Part shown: piece by piece, positions 34,419 to 47,085 of the stretch
Numbering within the stretch: the stretch's first letter is position 1
How the letters are laid out: each line of letters opens with the position of its first letter
Assembly (NCBI GenBank): GCA_002803225.1
Contig: NXFV01001832.1
Coordinates: forward strand, 1 to 52,958
DNA: 52,958 nucleotides
Source: Gamarada debralockiae
Lineage: Eukaryota > Ascomycota > Leotiomycetes > Helotiales > Hyphodiscaceae
Direction of reading: 5' to 3'
Notes under the pieces: generated by a model
What the model saw: only the letters and a program-made list of their open reading frames with translations
What the model was told of the DNA's origin: nothing
The model's database searches: none
Position numbers and translations under genes: made by a program

Positions 34419-36823
34419 ATGAGTCAAGCTGTAGCTCTTTTCGAAGCTTAGAAAAATAGCCGCAGCCTCAAATTTGAGCTCGAGAATGAGCTTTCCGTAT
34501 CCAACAGGCAGCCAACAGATCCTGTACGACAATCGATTGAGGATACGAAGAGAGAGGACAAGAAGAACTCGGACAACCCAGACTGGCAGAGGTACTTTGA
34601 GTCTTGGGAGCCAGATGAAGAGTAATTTTACGGACTTCCTACACAATCATATGTTAATAGGCAGTACAGAGAGTCACATATCGTCTTTCTGGGTAGAGAA
34701 GGCGTACTGCTGAGCGAAACCTGGGACCAATTCTGCCAGGCGCTCCCAACAAAGGCGCGTAGAGATTTCGAACTACGGCCGCCGACTTTCGACGATGTAT
34801 TGCAAGTAGTACATGAGTACGAAGCGGAATGGCAAGGCAAGAGGACAAAGGGAAAGTGTGGTCAAGCGCTAGGCTACTTGAAAAAGGTCTGCAGGACCCT
34901 GGATTCTCATTCTTACATGCTTGAAGTTCTTCCGGTTGGAAACGAATATGTTTCACTTTTTACAGGCACCTTAAAATCGGTTATAAAGGTCAGTGTGTTC
35001 TTCTCTATCCAAGTCACTATTTCAGCTTCTAAGGTATGCAGGCGTTTGGCAATTACGAGCACATCGTGGAAGGGCTCGCACAAGCACTTTCAGATATCAG
35101 CGACATCGTTCGGGAATGTGTGCAAGAGTGTGAACTCTTTAGGACGAAAGACATGCAACTCGCTATAGCGAATTTGTATGCGAACATTTTCATGTTCTTG
35201 CGCCGGGCAATGATGTGGTATCTGAAGAAGCGAAGGTATGGCATACTGGCAGCTGCCAAACAAGACTTCTATAGTGATTTTGAGTCACAATTATCCAATA
35301 TTCGGAAGGTTGCTAAAGGTATTCATCGACTTGCAAATCTTGGTCTGTACGCAGAAAGTCGCGTCACTAGATTAGTGATCGAGAAGGCCCTCGCCGCAGG
35401 GGACCCTAGTATAGGCCTCGGGGGACAGATCCGCATTGATGCAGAAGCCGCGACAGAATTGAAAGAGCGAGAGTTTCAAATAGCAAGAGAATCATCTCTA
35501 AAAGAGAAGCTCAATTTGGAAGAGGAGATTCGACGAGCGAATGTCATCAGCGAATTCAAGAAAGAGTTGGTTGAAAGCACACAAAAATGGATCTTAGACA
35601 CATACCATACGAACTTTCCCTATGGTAAGAGACTTGTAAGCAGGTAGTGGCGTAGAGCAAGTACTAAGCATCATTTAAAGCAGGCTTGCAGAACTCGCAA
35701 CCTCCTCAGGCGTACATTCCCATCAACACAGCCAAGATTTCTTCGCCCAGTAAGTTGTTGGGAAATACCTAAGACTAATATAGTAGTGGCAATGGTAGTG
35801 GCAATTAGGGGTGGCGAAGCTTACGAATACAGTGACTCATACCCTAGTAGTATAGGCTAGAAGGTTCTAGTAGTGAAGGAAATAGGGTATATATAGGGGT
35901 CGTAGAACCTGTAGAGTAGAAAGTCAGTCAAGTTAATACATGCATTTGAACCGGAACCTGAGAAAACCCAACATAAGTTCAAGACATCCCCCCTACTTTC
36001 TGTTTACTAATTGGCTCAATCACTTTCAGTAATGCAGAACCGAGACTTGATCTTGCTTCATTCTCGCAATCTCGAGGAGTCTTTCAATCGAGACAGTCCT
36101 TTCGACGCTGGCAGCCGGATTCGACTTCCAACTGTAGTTCTTGACCGTCTCTCAGAATGGACTACGTCCGACCTCCCTCGCATCTTATCTGTCGCCGCCT
36201 TCACAGACGATCTCAACTACCTCGGCCAAAGCACTAGCACACTGATAGCAGCCCAATACCTCTCCTCTGCCTCCGCTGCTGGAGTCCCAACCATCTCTCA
36301 TTTCTGTGATCTTCCGAGAGGAGAAAAAATGCGAAGCAAGAACACACCTGAAGCACAAGCCTTGATTGCACTTGCGTACTCGTTGATCAGACAGCTGGTA
36401 GAGTCACTCGACTTTCAATTTACAAGCAAGATTGATTTTGAGGCTGCAAGGTTTACAGCTTTGGACGGCACCTTAGCTACATGGCGTCAGACCTTGGAAC
36501 TTTTGGATGACTTGCTACATTGCATGTCTACAGTAATGTTTATTGTGGTGGACGGGCTGCAATGGCTGGATGATGCAATTACAGACCGGAGTCTAGCTCT
36601 ACTGATAGATGTGTTTAGAGGACAAATGCCAGGATCAAAGTGGGAGCAAACTAATAAAGAAAGGGCTCAGAACCGGATCAAGATCTTCTTGACGACGACA
36701 GGCGCTTCGATGGTATTGAATGAAGTATTGTCGTGCGAGGAACTTGTGATTATTGACCAGCTGGGTAGACAGAGAAGACAAGGATCAGGCTTAATGGATA
36801 GTGAGGGACTGGATTTCATTTAG
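34419..36823 (+). pseudogene. DUF7708-domain protein with a C-terminal NTPase-like region, early stop and LTR insertion
   Basis: Exons 34419-34621, 34661-34988, 35042-35624, 35684-35749 and 36030-36823 keep one frame to 657 codons. Residues of about 60-240 match the DUF7708 pattern (DNPDWQRYFESWEPDEE, ALGYLKKVCRTLDSH, LPVGNEYVSLFTG, EGLAQALSDISDIV). A helical, coiled-coil-like stretch follows (about 280-370). The C-terminal exon (RLPTVVLDRLSEW, FIVVDGLQWLDD) looks like a degenerate P-loop/STAND-type region; the VVDGLQWLDD strand resembles Walker B. Codon 11 is TAG (34449-34451) and no intron can remove it. The first intron (39 nt) is unusually short. The last intron carries a 218-bp solo LTR. 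In fungi, DUF7708 proteins often accompany NLR-like genes. Whether a product is made from a later start is unknown. Confidence 0.75.
35756..35973. mobile_element. Solo LTR (218 bp) with target-site duplication
   Basis: Perfect 7-bp inverted termini (TGTTGGG ... CCCAACA) and a flanking 5-bp direct duplication TAAGT (35751-35755 and 35974-35978). No internal retroelement sequence is present. The TATATAGGGG near 35889 would fit an LTR promoter. It lies inside the last intron of the DUF7708 gene, at its 5' splice site. Confidence 0.85.
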
Positions 36824-38476
36824 GAGATTAAAATCTTTGATTTTACTATTACGAATTATTCCCTACCTATTAATCTAAGAGCGGTTGTTATCTTCTCTCG
36901 AGTGATTAACTTATAGTTGAATATAAAATTTAAACCATAATAAAGGTATTATTTAATAAGAGCAATAATTAGACATAATCTTAAAACTAATGTAAATTAT
37001 AATAATTTAGCATCCTAAGAGTCTAGCAATAAGAAGAGTATAGATAAGTTAAGATAAAATTAAAGAATAAAGAGGTATGGAATAAATATTTAAAATGAGA
37101 GATTAGAAAATAGCTTAATAATTAAAGAAGGATAATTTAGATAATTAATAGTGGCAGGGAGAGGGTTTATGTCAGTTGGGCGGGAAAAGACTCGATTGAT
37201 TTCTAAAAAGGTAGGAGTGGGGACAACCCCTCTTGTGCTACAGTAAGACGCAAATACAAGCTATACTCAATACGGTAGTATCGGCATTCCAACCAACAGT
37301 TTATAAAAGAGAGCAGCAAATTCCTCTACTTAAATAAGACCTATATAGATTAGGCGAAGAATCATATAAAACTTTATCAAGAAGAAGGAATATTCTGAAG
37401 AAGGATTTCAGCGATGGCGTGCTAGTCCGGCTTTCTAAAGGACAACACATCCTCTAATGACGGACTCTTATCAGTGAGAAATCAAAGCAAGGTAGAAAAC
37501 TGTCATTAGAAATACAACTGTCTATATCCAGAAATTTCATATGAACTAGTGATGCTGGGAATATCACCTTCTAATCTTACGGCCAAGGGGAGGTACTCAA
37601 TAGCCGTCTGTTCGTCCTGAAGTGCAGGAGAGGTGACGACAAAAACGCCCTTGCCAAACTAGAGGTTGAACTTCACCTATGATTCCTTCACTTGAACCAA
37701 GATCTCAAATTTCTTCATCTTCTTTCGGTTGTCTTTGTGCCGGCTAGTTGTGGGATGTGTGTGTCCTGGGTTGTGTGTTCCCCTGGGGCGCTGCGCTTAG
37801 TGGCGCCCTAGGGATATGTGTGCCCTAGGGTTGTGTATTCCCTAGGCTTTGCGCTTAGTTTGACGCCCTGGGAATGTGGGTTCGCCTGGATTGAGTTCCT
37901 TGGGGGTGCTTGGTGGTGCGGTCCCTAGGGCAGTGGTATATGTGGTATCCTAGGGCTTTGGAGTTATATGATCTCTCGTCTTGTGGTACCGTACGTAGTC
38001 TAATTTGGCTTAAAAGAGCTTATTGAACGACTTTCATTTGCCAGGTCTAAGTCATGTTAAAGAAATTTTTTAAAGCTTTAATAAGAGTTACAGAGCTCAG
38101 TTCGACGCCAAATCTTCATTTCCCCAGAATTCCCCAGTACCTAGCCCACACGCCAGACCCAAATGGAGCCAGAACTCAATATACCACGCTAAATGCCACT
38201 AGCTATGAAGATTTCGATCGAAGATGAGGGCACGCGTTTGTCGAGAGATATAGAGTGTGCCAGCATTTGGAATAGGAGGGTGGCACAAGAGGAAGGATCC
38301 CCTCAACGCGATTTGTGTTTTCGTTTTCTTTCACGCAGCAAGATTATCTCTGGAAACTCCCTATTCTTGTCAAACAAAGAACTTCTCAAATCTGGTGGCA
38401 CACATTGGGAGGTACATTGTGCAGCTCATCTGATTTGCTTTTTCTCTTGCGAGTCAGTTTGGCATTGAAAGTCGAG
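36824..38476. other. AT-rich block and minisatellite region
   Basis: From 36830 to about 37160 the sequence is strongly AT-rich and TA-rich, typical of RIP-degraded repeat DNA. A three-copy minisatellite lies at 37757-37940. No gene is supported. Confidence 0.5.
37757..37940 (+). repeat. Minisatellite, about 59-bp unit, three copies
   Basis: Units start near 37757, 37816 and 37874. Each has TGTG-rich sequence, a CCCTAGGG/CCCTGGG-type core and, in the first two, TGCGCTTAGT. The third copy is more diverged. Confidence 0.65.
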
Positions 38477-39640
<1,164 letters not shown>

Positions 39641-39965
39641 ACTTATAGTATGTTCCAGTTTGTCACACGGGACATCAAAGAACTACAGTAGCGCTCGCTT
39701 GCACTCACTGGGCCGTTGTAGTTGCAAAAGCGTTTTTATTAAGCTATGAGGAGTTTTCATCATAATATAACTGGGACCGGCCCACGTAACGCCCTAGTAG
39801 TCGCCACGGCAACTACATCGTGGAGTTAACATGCAGGGACAAAAGTAGGTAGCCGGAACAGACAGAGTCTTAGGGTCACATTTGTGACTGATTTTGGGCA
39901 TGCCGGGGGGGATTGCCATACCATCTTAGAGTAATCCAATCGCGGTAGACATCTGAGCATTGGTT
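39641..39965. other. Spacer between the SidA relic and the first HET gene
   Basis: About 325 bp with no coding structure. Nothing recognised. Confidence 0.4.
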
Positions 39966-42130
39966 TCAGATAACAGTGAAAATGTATAAGCCAGACTCAC
40001 TAAATTCCTCATTAAGTTTCTCCGCCCTCACTTCAGCAACCGGCTTTCCGTCCTCGAAAGACGCAGACTCGTACAGAAGCCCATTGAACGATCCCCAACG
40101 GAAAACTCCGACACGTTGGAATTGGCCCTTCTTCTTCGTGTATTTTAGAAGAAGTCCAATGGCGCTTACTTTCCATGATATGAAGAACGGTGTACAGTAA
40201 AATGGCCCTGTGGGATTGTCATGGATGATGTCTTTTAGCAAAAAAGATTGAGCAAAGTTTTCGACCAGAATCCTCTTCCCGCGAATATTACCAACGTCAA
40301 CTTCTCCTGATACAACCTTGGCGGAGAATAAGAGACCTTCCATACGGAGATAGCCCTGAAGAAGTCAGCTTTGAGCATTAATAATTATGCATGCAGTTTC
40401 TAAAATATGGGTGCATCCGACGATTAGTAGTGTTCTTAAGGATCTATGTAGTCTCTAAATTGAAATATCTTACATAAACAACTTGGCTCATCTCGTTACT
40501 ATGCGGCTTTATGACAACTTCTAAGATGGAGGCCAGAGGCGAACGATTGGAATCAGCAATCATCAGCTCGGTCTCGGCCCAAGATATTTTCACCGAAAGT
40601 GATTCCCATGACCAAGATGGTGCTAGATAGGTTTCGGTGCGTGTTGTTTCTCTGTCAAATGTTTCCCAGAGAAGTTGTTCGACGAAAGGCTCGCTTTGCC
40701 AAAGTCCAGCCGCATATTTGGCTTTGAAAATCGGTTTAACGCGTACTATGCCTGCAATAGCGATCAGTCGGTCGGTTTCTCGAGTCAATGCACATGCTGT
40801 GTATGCAGAGACCATGGCCTTCTAAGAATTGATAGCTGTAAGAATTGATTTGCTCGCGGGTCTAAGGGCAGGCGGAGGTGGCCTAAATTTTCTCTAGGGT
40901 TCTCGAAGGCGTTACTTTGGGCGACATTGGGAGATAGCTCACAGAGTCTGGAGTTCTGACATTCAAACCAAATTTGTCTTGAAGTGAAATGCAAGACCCT
41001 TTTCGCGAGGAGTCTTTCTTGAAATACCCATCCACGTTTGCAAAGGACCGATTCGTTTACCTCTTGAGCCAAATGTCTCGGTCCCTATGAAGGTATAATC
41101 CTGGTCGTACAAAGTCTGAATCTCGAACATAGCTTCCAGACTCGGCTTTTGATGTCGCATGCTTATGTAGTCTTGTTGCTAGACGCGTAAATCGTCCAAA
41201 AAATGGTGCAGGCGGTTCCTCAGGCTGCGGCCAGACATCAAAGGCAACGCATTCATATGACGGTCAGCCACGTTCAAAGAATAATCCTGCTTGACCATCA
41301 TGGGCGATCGTGGCCGATAAGTTACTGTACTCACTGGAATAGCCATCGGCCATTTTGAGAGCTCATGCCGCCAATTAACTTCTGAATCCTGAAGGATGCA
41401 GAAGGAGTTGATCCAAATGCACTCGATGACAGTGGTTCTGGTAAAAACGACAGCATCTTGGAAAGTCTTCGGTAGTTCATCAAAAGGGATTTCCTGGATT
41501 AAAGCATTTATATTCTTAGTGATGAGGGTTAGAAACTTTTTTTGACCCCAGCAATGGCTAAGAGTCATGTACTGTGTTTCTCGAGAGAGAAATTTTGTTC
41601 AGCATAATTTCACTGGTTGACCATCAGGGGACCCAACATTGCACGAGTCGTATTGGCAGACTCCTGGCGGAAGAGCTTTCCATTGTGCACCTTCCATGAT
41701 TCTAACACAGTCCGAAATCCATTTTGTAGCAGCCTGTAAGCTTTTTGCTGAGTCCGTATTACTACAGGGCCTCTGGCCTTCCGAGTCGGCAAGGTATACT
41801 TCATCCCAGGCTCCTAGTACTGTGTCAGCTAGAACTGCAACTGAAAAGATATGAATGTGCAATGGAAAGCCACATCATCTCACGCCGTGGGTCGGTCTCT
41901 GCTGCATTTTCAAGGGCTGACAAAGTACTGTGGCGAGCGTAGAATTTCGCTCGAGTTTTCCATCGGCCGACTTGGTCAATACAAGTGAACTGGCGATCTC
42001 CTGTTGAGAAAGCAGCCCGGCAGACGAGCAAAGAATATCCATAAGCATCGAGGAGACCGGCGTCTTGGCCGGTGGGTTGACGTTAGAATAGCAAATGTAA
42101 ATGACCTTGAGATTGTAGTGTGCTGTTTTC
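39966..42130 (-). pseudogene. HET-domain protein gene, disrupted
   Basis: The core is a HET (heterokaryon incompatibility) domain: QYMTLSHCWGQKKFLTLITK, LPKTFQDAVVFTR, CIWINSFCILQDSEVNW. Upstream (higher coordinates) the frame has TKWISDCVRIMEG and VGSPDGQPVKLC. Downstream it has GWVFQERLLAKRVLHF, TRETDRLIAIAGI, APSWSWESL and a C-terminal GLLLKYTKKKGQFQRVGVF, so the family architecture is complete. Lesions: an in-frame TGA at 41599-41601, just before the HET core, and a one-base loss in an A-run (plus-strand T-run 41353-41356). After that loss the conserved continuation MADGYSSEYSNLSATI lies in another frame. Further frame changes follow. The start codon is not certain (candidates lie between 42031 and 42132). 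HET proteins mediate recognition-triggered cell death in filamentous fungi; this copy is probably inactive. Confidence 0.8.
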
Positions 42131-43448
42131 ACCTCCTTGGTATTTTGGTATGAGTCACGAGATCCGTCACATGATTGTTGACACTTCTGCGTGCTCCGTT
42201 GGGTACATCTGCTCTTACCTGTAGAAGCTCTATATAATTGTCAGTAGTTACAGTCGTTGTTGTTGCTGTTGTTGTATTTCATTTACCCTAACGGCTCCTT
42301 TAATGTGATGTGCAGGCTATCGGTTTAGTTACTTTATAAGAAACATTCGTTATATAAGGTCTACCAAGATATGAGCAACGGTTCTGATCGGTTGAAATTG
42401 AAAACAGGGGCTTTTATAAGGTTTATAAGCACCTAATGGGGGCCATTTTGCCCCTCATTACGAGTCAAAATCCGCCCGTTTTAAGGGCATTCCTACGGAG
42501 ATTTTCCTACCAAATCTCTATGCTATCAAGTGCAATTTAGATGCATCGAATAAGAGATATTATGACAGTTGTAAACCAAGTGACTACGCTCTACCTTCTA
42601 TTATTTCTTCCACAAACTTCTAAAACAAACGACACTTCCCCACATATTCTACACCTAATCAATGTCAGTGAGGTCATCCGCCGTGTCGAAATCGCCCCCA
42701 GTGTCAGGGTCAAACTCATCCTCATCAGATGGATCGAATCGAGCATCATATTCATAACCGGTATCAGTTGTAACGTCATTCTTGTCCTCTATTCCTTCTA
42801 ATCACAATCAAGACCATTCTCAACTTCCTTTCGTGTGTAGTATGTTGCAGAGCGTGGATTCATTCGCGGAGAAGTCGCAGATCGAAATAGAAGATGGAAA
42901 GTTAGACTCTAATCTCGTCTTCGCTGGTCCCGTTTTAGTCTCTAGGTGTGAGCAGCAGCCGCTTTACCTGAGCCGATGGCGAGCAGGCCTGAGCAGAAGC
43001 CTGAACACGCACCCGAGGCAGCATGCCCACTTATAGTGCGGGTCCTATTGGCTGTGCGCCCCGGTTACAGTTTTCTGGCCGAGTTTGCCAGGGTCTCCTT
43101 TCTGCTTCTTACAAGGGATCCGACAGCCGATTTTGGATTCTTAATAGGGTTGCCGCATATAATTAAATGCATATCATTCTACAAACTTCTTTAACGCACA
43201 AAGAACGCAAAGATATCATTAAAAAATTATATTACAACAACTTCTCTTATCGAGAGGTACATTTTCTATTATATTATAACAGCAAGATAGTAGTTTATTC
43301 TATAGAGTATCCAAAGTAATAACTACACTAATATTAAGGGGCATATTTATTACATTATCTTATTAGACAAATGACTATTATACAGGGAGGCATAGTCTTG
43401 CCTTAATAGCAAAGTTACCAGTAGTAAAAAGAGTCGACAACTTTGTCG
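42131..43448. other. Intergenic region with transposon remnants
   Basis: A GTT-rich microsatellite lies at about 42251-42276. A minus-strand acidic tail (EYDARFDPSDEDEFDPDTGG) ends at about 42658 and looks like the C-terminus of a dead element protein. The second copy of the 30812 repeat is at 42899-43010, and an AT-rich block runs from about 43195 to 43400. Confidence 0.4.
42899..43010 (+). repeat. Second copy of the GAGCA-rich dispersed repeat
   Basis: AAGTTAGACTCTAATCTCGT, followed by CTTCGCT..CCGTTTTAG and GTGAGCAGCAGCCGCTTTA, corresponds to 30812-30895 in the same orientation. Confidence 0.6.
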
Positions 43449-44560
43449 TCAAATATCGAAAGCTCTGCAGCTACCAAAGGACGGGAAACTGTAATACAGC
43501 CTCCAGTACAATGACCAAAAGAGTAGGCCTATCGAAGTTGCACGGCTCGCGTCTATCATTGTCGTCTGTACTATTCTCTTATCTCTTTCCAATGCGTGTT
43601 TGGTATAAAAATAGATGTTCCCATCCAATGACGCCCACAACCAAGATAGAGCCCTATAGCTCGTTGAGTTTTCCAGGGTAGCTGCCAATTTTCTCTAATT
43701 GATCTCTCTTTTCCCAACATACCAAAGTAGGTGAAATCGTAGATCGCGTTCCCGGATACCTGCCAATACCAGCAACCCCCAAATTTTGCCATTCTCTGGG
43801 CTAAGTCAGAGATTGTAGGCAACTGCTCTGACTGGAATGGGACATCCAACCCAGAATATGCTCTAAAAAACTAGCTCGCAAGGTTCATGGTCCGGGCTAG
43901 TGGGGATATAGCACGACCTGCTGGAGGACTTGTGGATACCCAGTAGGTGATAATTCCTATCTTTTTCTAAACATTCGCACCTTCTTCGGGTCTGGCACTC
44001 CCAGATGATTTCATCGCACATGTAGTCGATCGTTCTCAAGTTAGAACACGTTCTTGGAGTGTCCAGGCCCTAATAAGTAAAAGGGTGAAACGAGTTATTG
44101 ATTTGTTTTTTTGCCTAAAAAATTTTTTTTATTAAAAATATTTGGTATGTAAAATAAAACCTTGCGTAGATATTGCTCTTCTATCTGCGAGCCATTGGTA
44201 TAATAATATTGATATCCTCGGATTGGAGACTAATCCCATGTCTACGATTGAACAATCCCCATTTCAGTCCATTGAATGAGTTGTACATATAGTGAGGTAT
44301 GAATTCTCATATTCTTGAGCCACCGTCCAGATTCAACTTTCCACTTCATTGGATCATCTTGTACAATTCGCAATGAGTCGACCCAGATAGACTGAAAGCC
44401 GAGTCCGCGAGTAACGATTATAGCGTCCCGATAGGGCTGGCTGAGTTTCGCTCACTTGATTCCTTCTTGGTGATCTTCGAGATTCCGCGATGTGGTTAGT
44501 ATTTGATTCGGACCAGATCCCAACAATGACTTAGAGTCAGATAGGTTCCCAAGCTTTCTT
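43449..44560 (-). pseudogene. Second HET-domain gene, remnant
   Basis: On the minus strand the HET signature QPYRDAIIVTRGLGFQSIWV, followed by DSLRIVQDDPMKWK, is readable at about 44440-44340. Upstream is a degraded LSHCW segment. A C-terminal piece, SYRALSWLWASLDGNIYFYT, lies at 43449-43688. The pieces are in different frames and a TGA (44452-44454) interrupts the segment just before QPYRDA. Much of the middle is unreadable. It is a different gene from the first HET copy, not a recent duplicate, as the sequences differ clearly. Confidence 0.7.
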
Positions 44561-47085
44561 GGGAGCTGTGGAGTCTAATAGTATCACCGCTAACATGGAG
44601 AAGCCTCGAAGGTAGGAGGGAAATTCGATTTTGGGAGCAATTCTTCTGCCGAGAGGTACACTCGTCCATCTAAGGCTTGATTGACGTGAAACAATCATCG
44701 CCATCTAAAAATCTTGGCATATCTAAGTAGCACCCAACGTCGATTGTCCAAGGCGATGAAGCCATTAATATTTAGCTAAAAGCTATTATGAACCGCAGAG
44801 GATGTTGTACTAGACTTTGCATACAACTACACAGTATTGAAATGTCTGCCATTCACCCCTTCGAGGGTAGAGGAAGATTAATTTTGGTACCCTTTCCGGC
44901 ACGAAGTTCTCTGGTGCCCCATGTATGACTCCGATAATGACTTTCAAAAGATCATCTCCGACTATGATATAGCTAGTGAAGTTATTTTTATGCTACTCAC
45001 ATTTCATCGAGATTTTATACTCTTGTTTCCCAGTAAGCCATTTCATGAGTCGGAAGTTGATGATTGTTCTTATAACAACATAACAATTCGTGCAACAATT
45101 TGGGCTGCTTCTGGATATACTCCGGATATAGGTGGACACGCTCCAACTACTCTTGGAAAGAGATTTCTTCTGGAGGCTGCGGCAGCCATCACAGACTCCG
45201 TTTAGGATGGTGGTGAAACCTTTTGGCCTCTCTTCTCACTGTAATCCTGGAGGTTGAAAGATACGGTTTCCCTCCTAGCAGTCTGGCTGTAAAAGGGTGG
45301 GCTTGATATGAGTTCCTGCTGCTCAGCGGCAAAAGAGACATTTATATGCTTATTGAGATTCCCAGCCTCGCCATCGTATGTGCCTTAGAAGCCAGGTCGC
45401 AGGGTATCAGCTCTAGCAGGTGTCACGTGCGTCACGTAATCTCAACGACACTATAGCAACTAGAAGTCCTATTGTGATGGGTTGTACCCGATGTTATGCC
45501 TGGCGCTAAACTGGGCGCACAGTTCGTGCCACTGCCGCTGCCACTACCACTAGCGGCCGCAGCACCCCTTAATTTCTGCGAAGTAGACTCTTCTTCCCTT
45601 TTCTTCTTTAGCTAATTCTTCTTGTAATACAAACGAGCTTGCGCACTATACACTTTGCATTCACCCCGTGACACCTATAAAGGGCAAATTACCTAAAACG
45701 CAACCTGTAACCTAATACCCTATACTTCTAGAGTCCTCTTCAAGTGATACTAGCAATAATAATAAGGTCTATATACTTCATACTCAAGTAGAAGCCCTCT
45801 AAACTAACTAAGCTAAGACAAAGAAATCAATAAGTAATATAGACTAGAAGATAAACTAGCTCTTAAACCTCCTATAAGTTTATGATAAATCACGTGGACA
45901 ATTACACTCTTAACAAACCTCTCGTACCTCTTTATACTATTAATAATCTTCTTAAGCTCACTAGGACTCTCTCTTAACTATTAAACAAACTCCCTTTCCT
46001 GGGACACCTACCTCTGATTAGAATAGTTTTTAATCAAGGATTATCATAAGCGATTGATAATTAATTGTGATTACATAAGTCAATTAATCAATTGATTGCG
46101 ATCAATAATCCTTATCGACTTTTGATCCCCTTCTCATCTTTTTTACTTTATACAATAGTTCTTAATTAATCAATTAATTAATATAGGTTCTTGTAACAGT
46201 CGACAGGTGGCCTTTGCCACTTCCTTCTGCATCTGTTTGTTCGAGTCAATTTAGGGCTGTTCCTGTTTATGATTATATTTTGAAGCCAACCGTGACACTT
46301 TCTATTACTTAGAATTATCGACAAGGAGAAAAGCACCTATGCAACAATAGAGTTCTATATACATGCGCGCATGTGCATAGACCACGCTAGGCTCTAGCGC
46401 ACAGCCAGGCAACAATCAGGTGACATTCGCCAGAACTATCACAATAGGATTAATGTCTTAAGTGCCTTTAGGGCTATTTGCATTAGCTATAGCGCGCTGT
46501 AAAGGCCGTGAGAGGTCTAGTAGGACTAGAGCTTTTTAATAGCGAAGATGTAGCTTCATAGAGAAAATTAAGTAAGTTATCTTAAATTTTAATTATAAAA
46601 CAATATATAGAAATAAACTAATGAGAAGTATATATTTGTAAATTATATATATAATTGTATATATTAAGATAGACTTTATTATGAGTTTCTTTTGTCCGCG
46701 TATTAGTGAACAAGTCTAATTTGGCCTATAGTCAGGGGGGAAGGACGGAAGGAGGGTTTGACATCCGGTATACTTGTAGTCCGTAGGGGGAGATTCTTTC
46801 CAATGCATCCGGACTTTGGGGGTGGCAAGCTGCTCCGAAAATTGAATATGCATTATTATAGTTATACTTCGTCTTCGAAGAATTATTAAGCCACAAATCT
46901 TTGGGACAATGAAGAAAATTGACCGCCTAGCTTCCAAAAAGCTAAGAAGACGTGGCTTTCTCTGCAGAAGCAAGTGGTTCCAATTGAAATCCTCAACCAC
47001 AGGAAGCGCTCGAGATCAAAATGGATACATGAAAGCCCGAGAACGAAATCACAAAAAATAAGAGCACACGGTATGATCGGGTACT
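44561..47085. other. AT-rich region without supported genes
   Basis: Mostly AT-rich repeat-like DNA. A 94-codon frame (44921-45205, plus strand) contains HAPTTLGKRFLLEAAAAIT and may be a gene fragment, but I cannot assign it. A long imperfect inverted repeat lies at 46037-46113. A GC-rich CCACTGCCGCTG-type run is at about 45533-45562. Confidence 0.4.
46037..46113. repeat. Imperfect inverted repeat (about 33-bp arms)
   Basis: The left arm begins AAGGATTATCATAAGCGAT. The right arm, read in reverse complement, begins AAGGATTATTGATCGCAAT. The arms flank a short loop around ACATAAG. It may be a hairpin in RIP-type AT-rich DNA. Confidence 0.5.

Noticed and set aside
46716..47000. 94-codon minus-strand frame after the patatin gene
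   Set aside because: No motif, sits in the 3' region of the patatin gene without codon structure.
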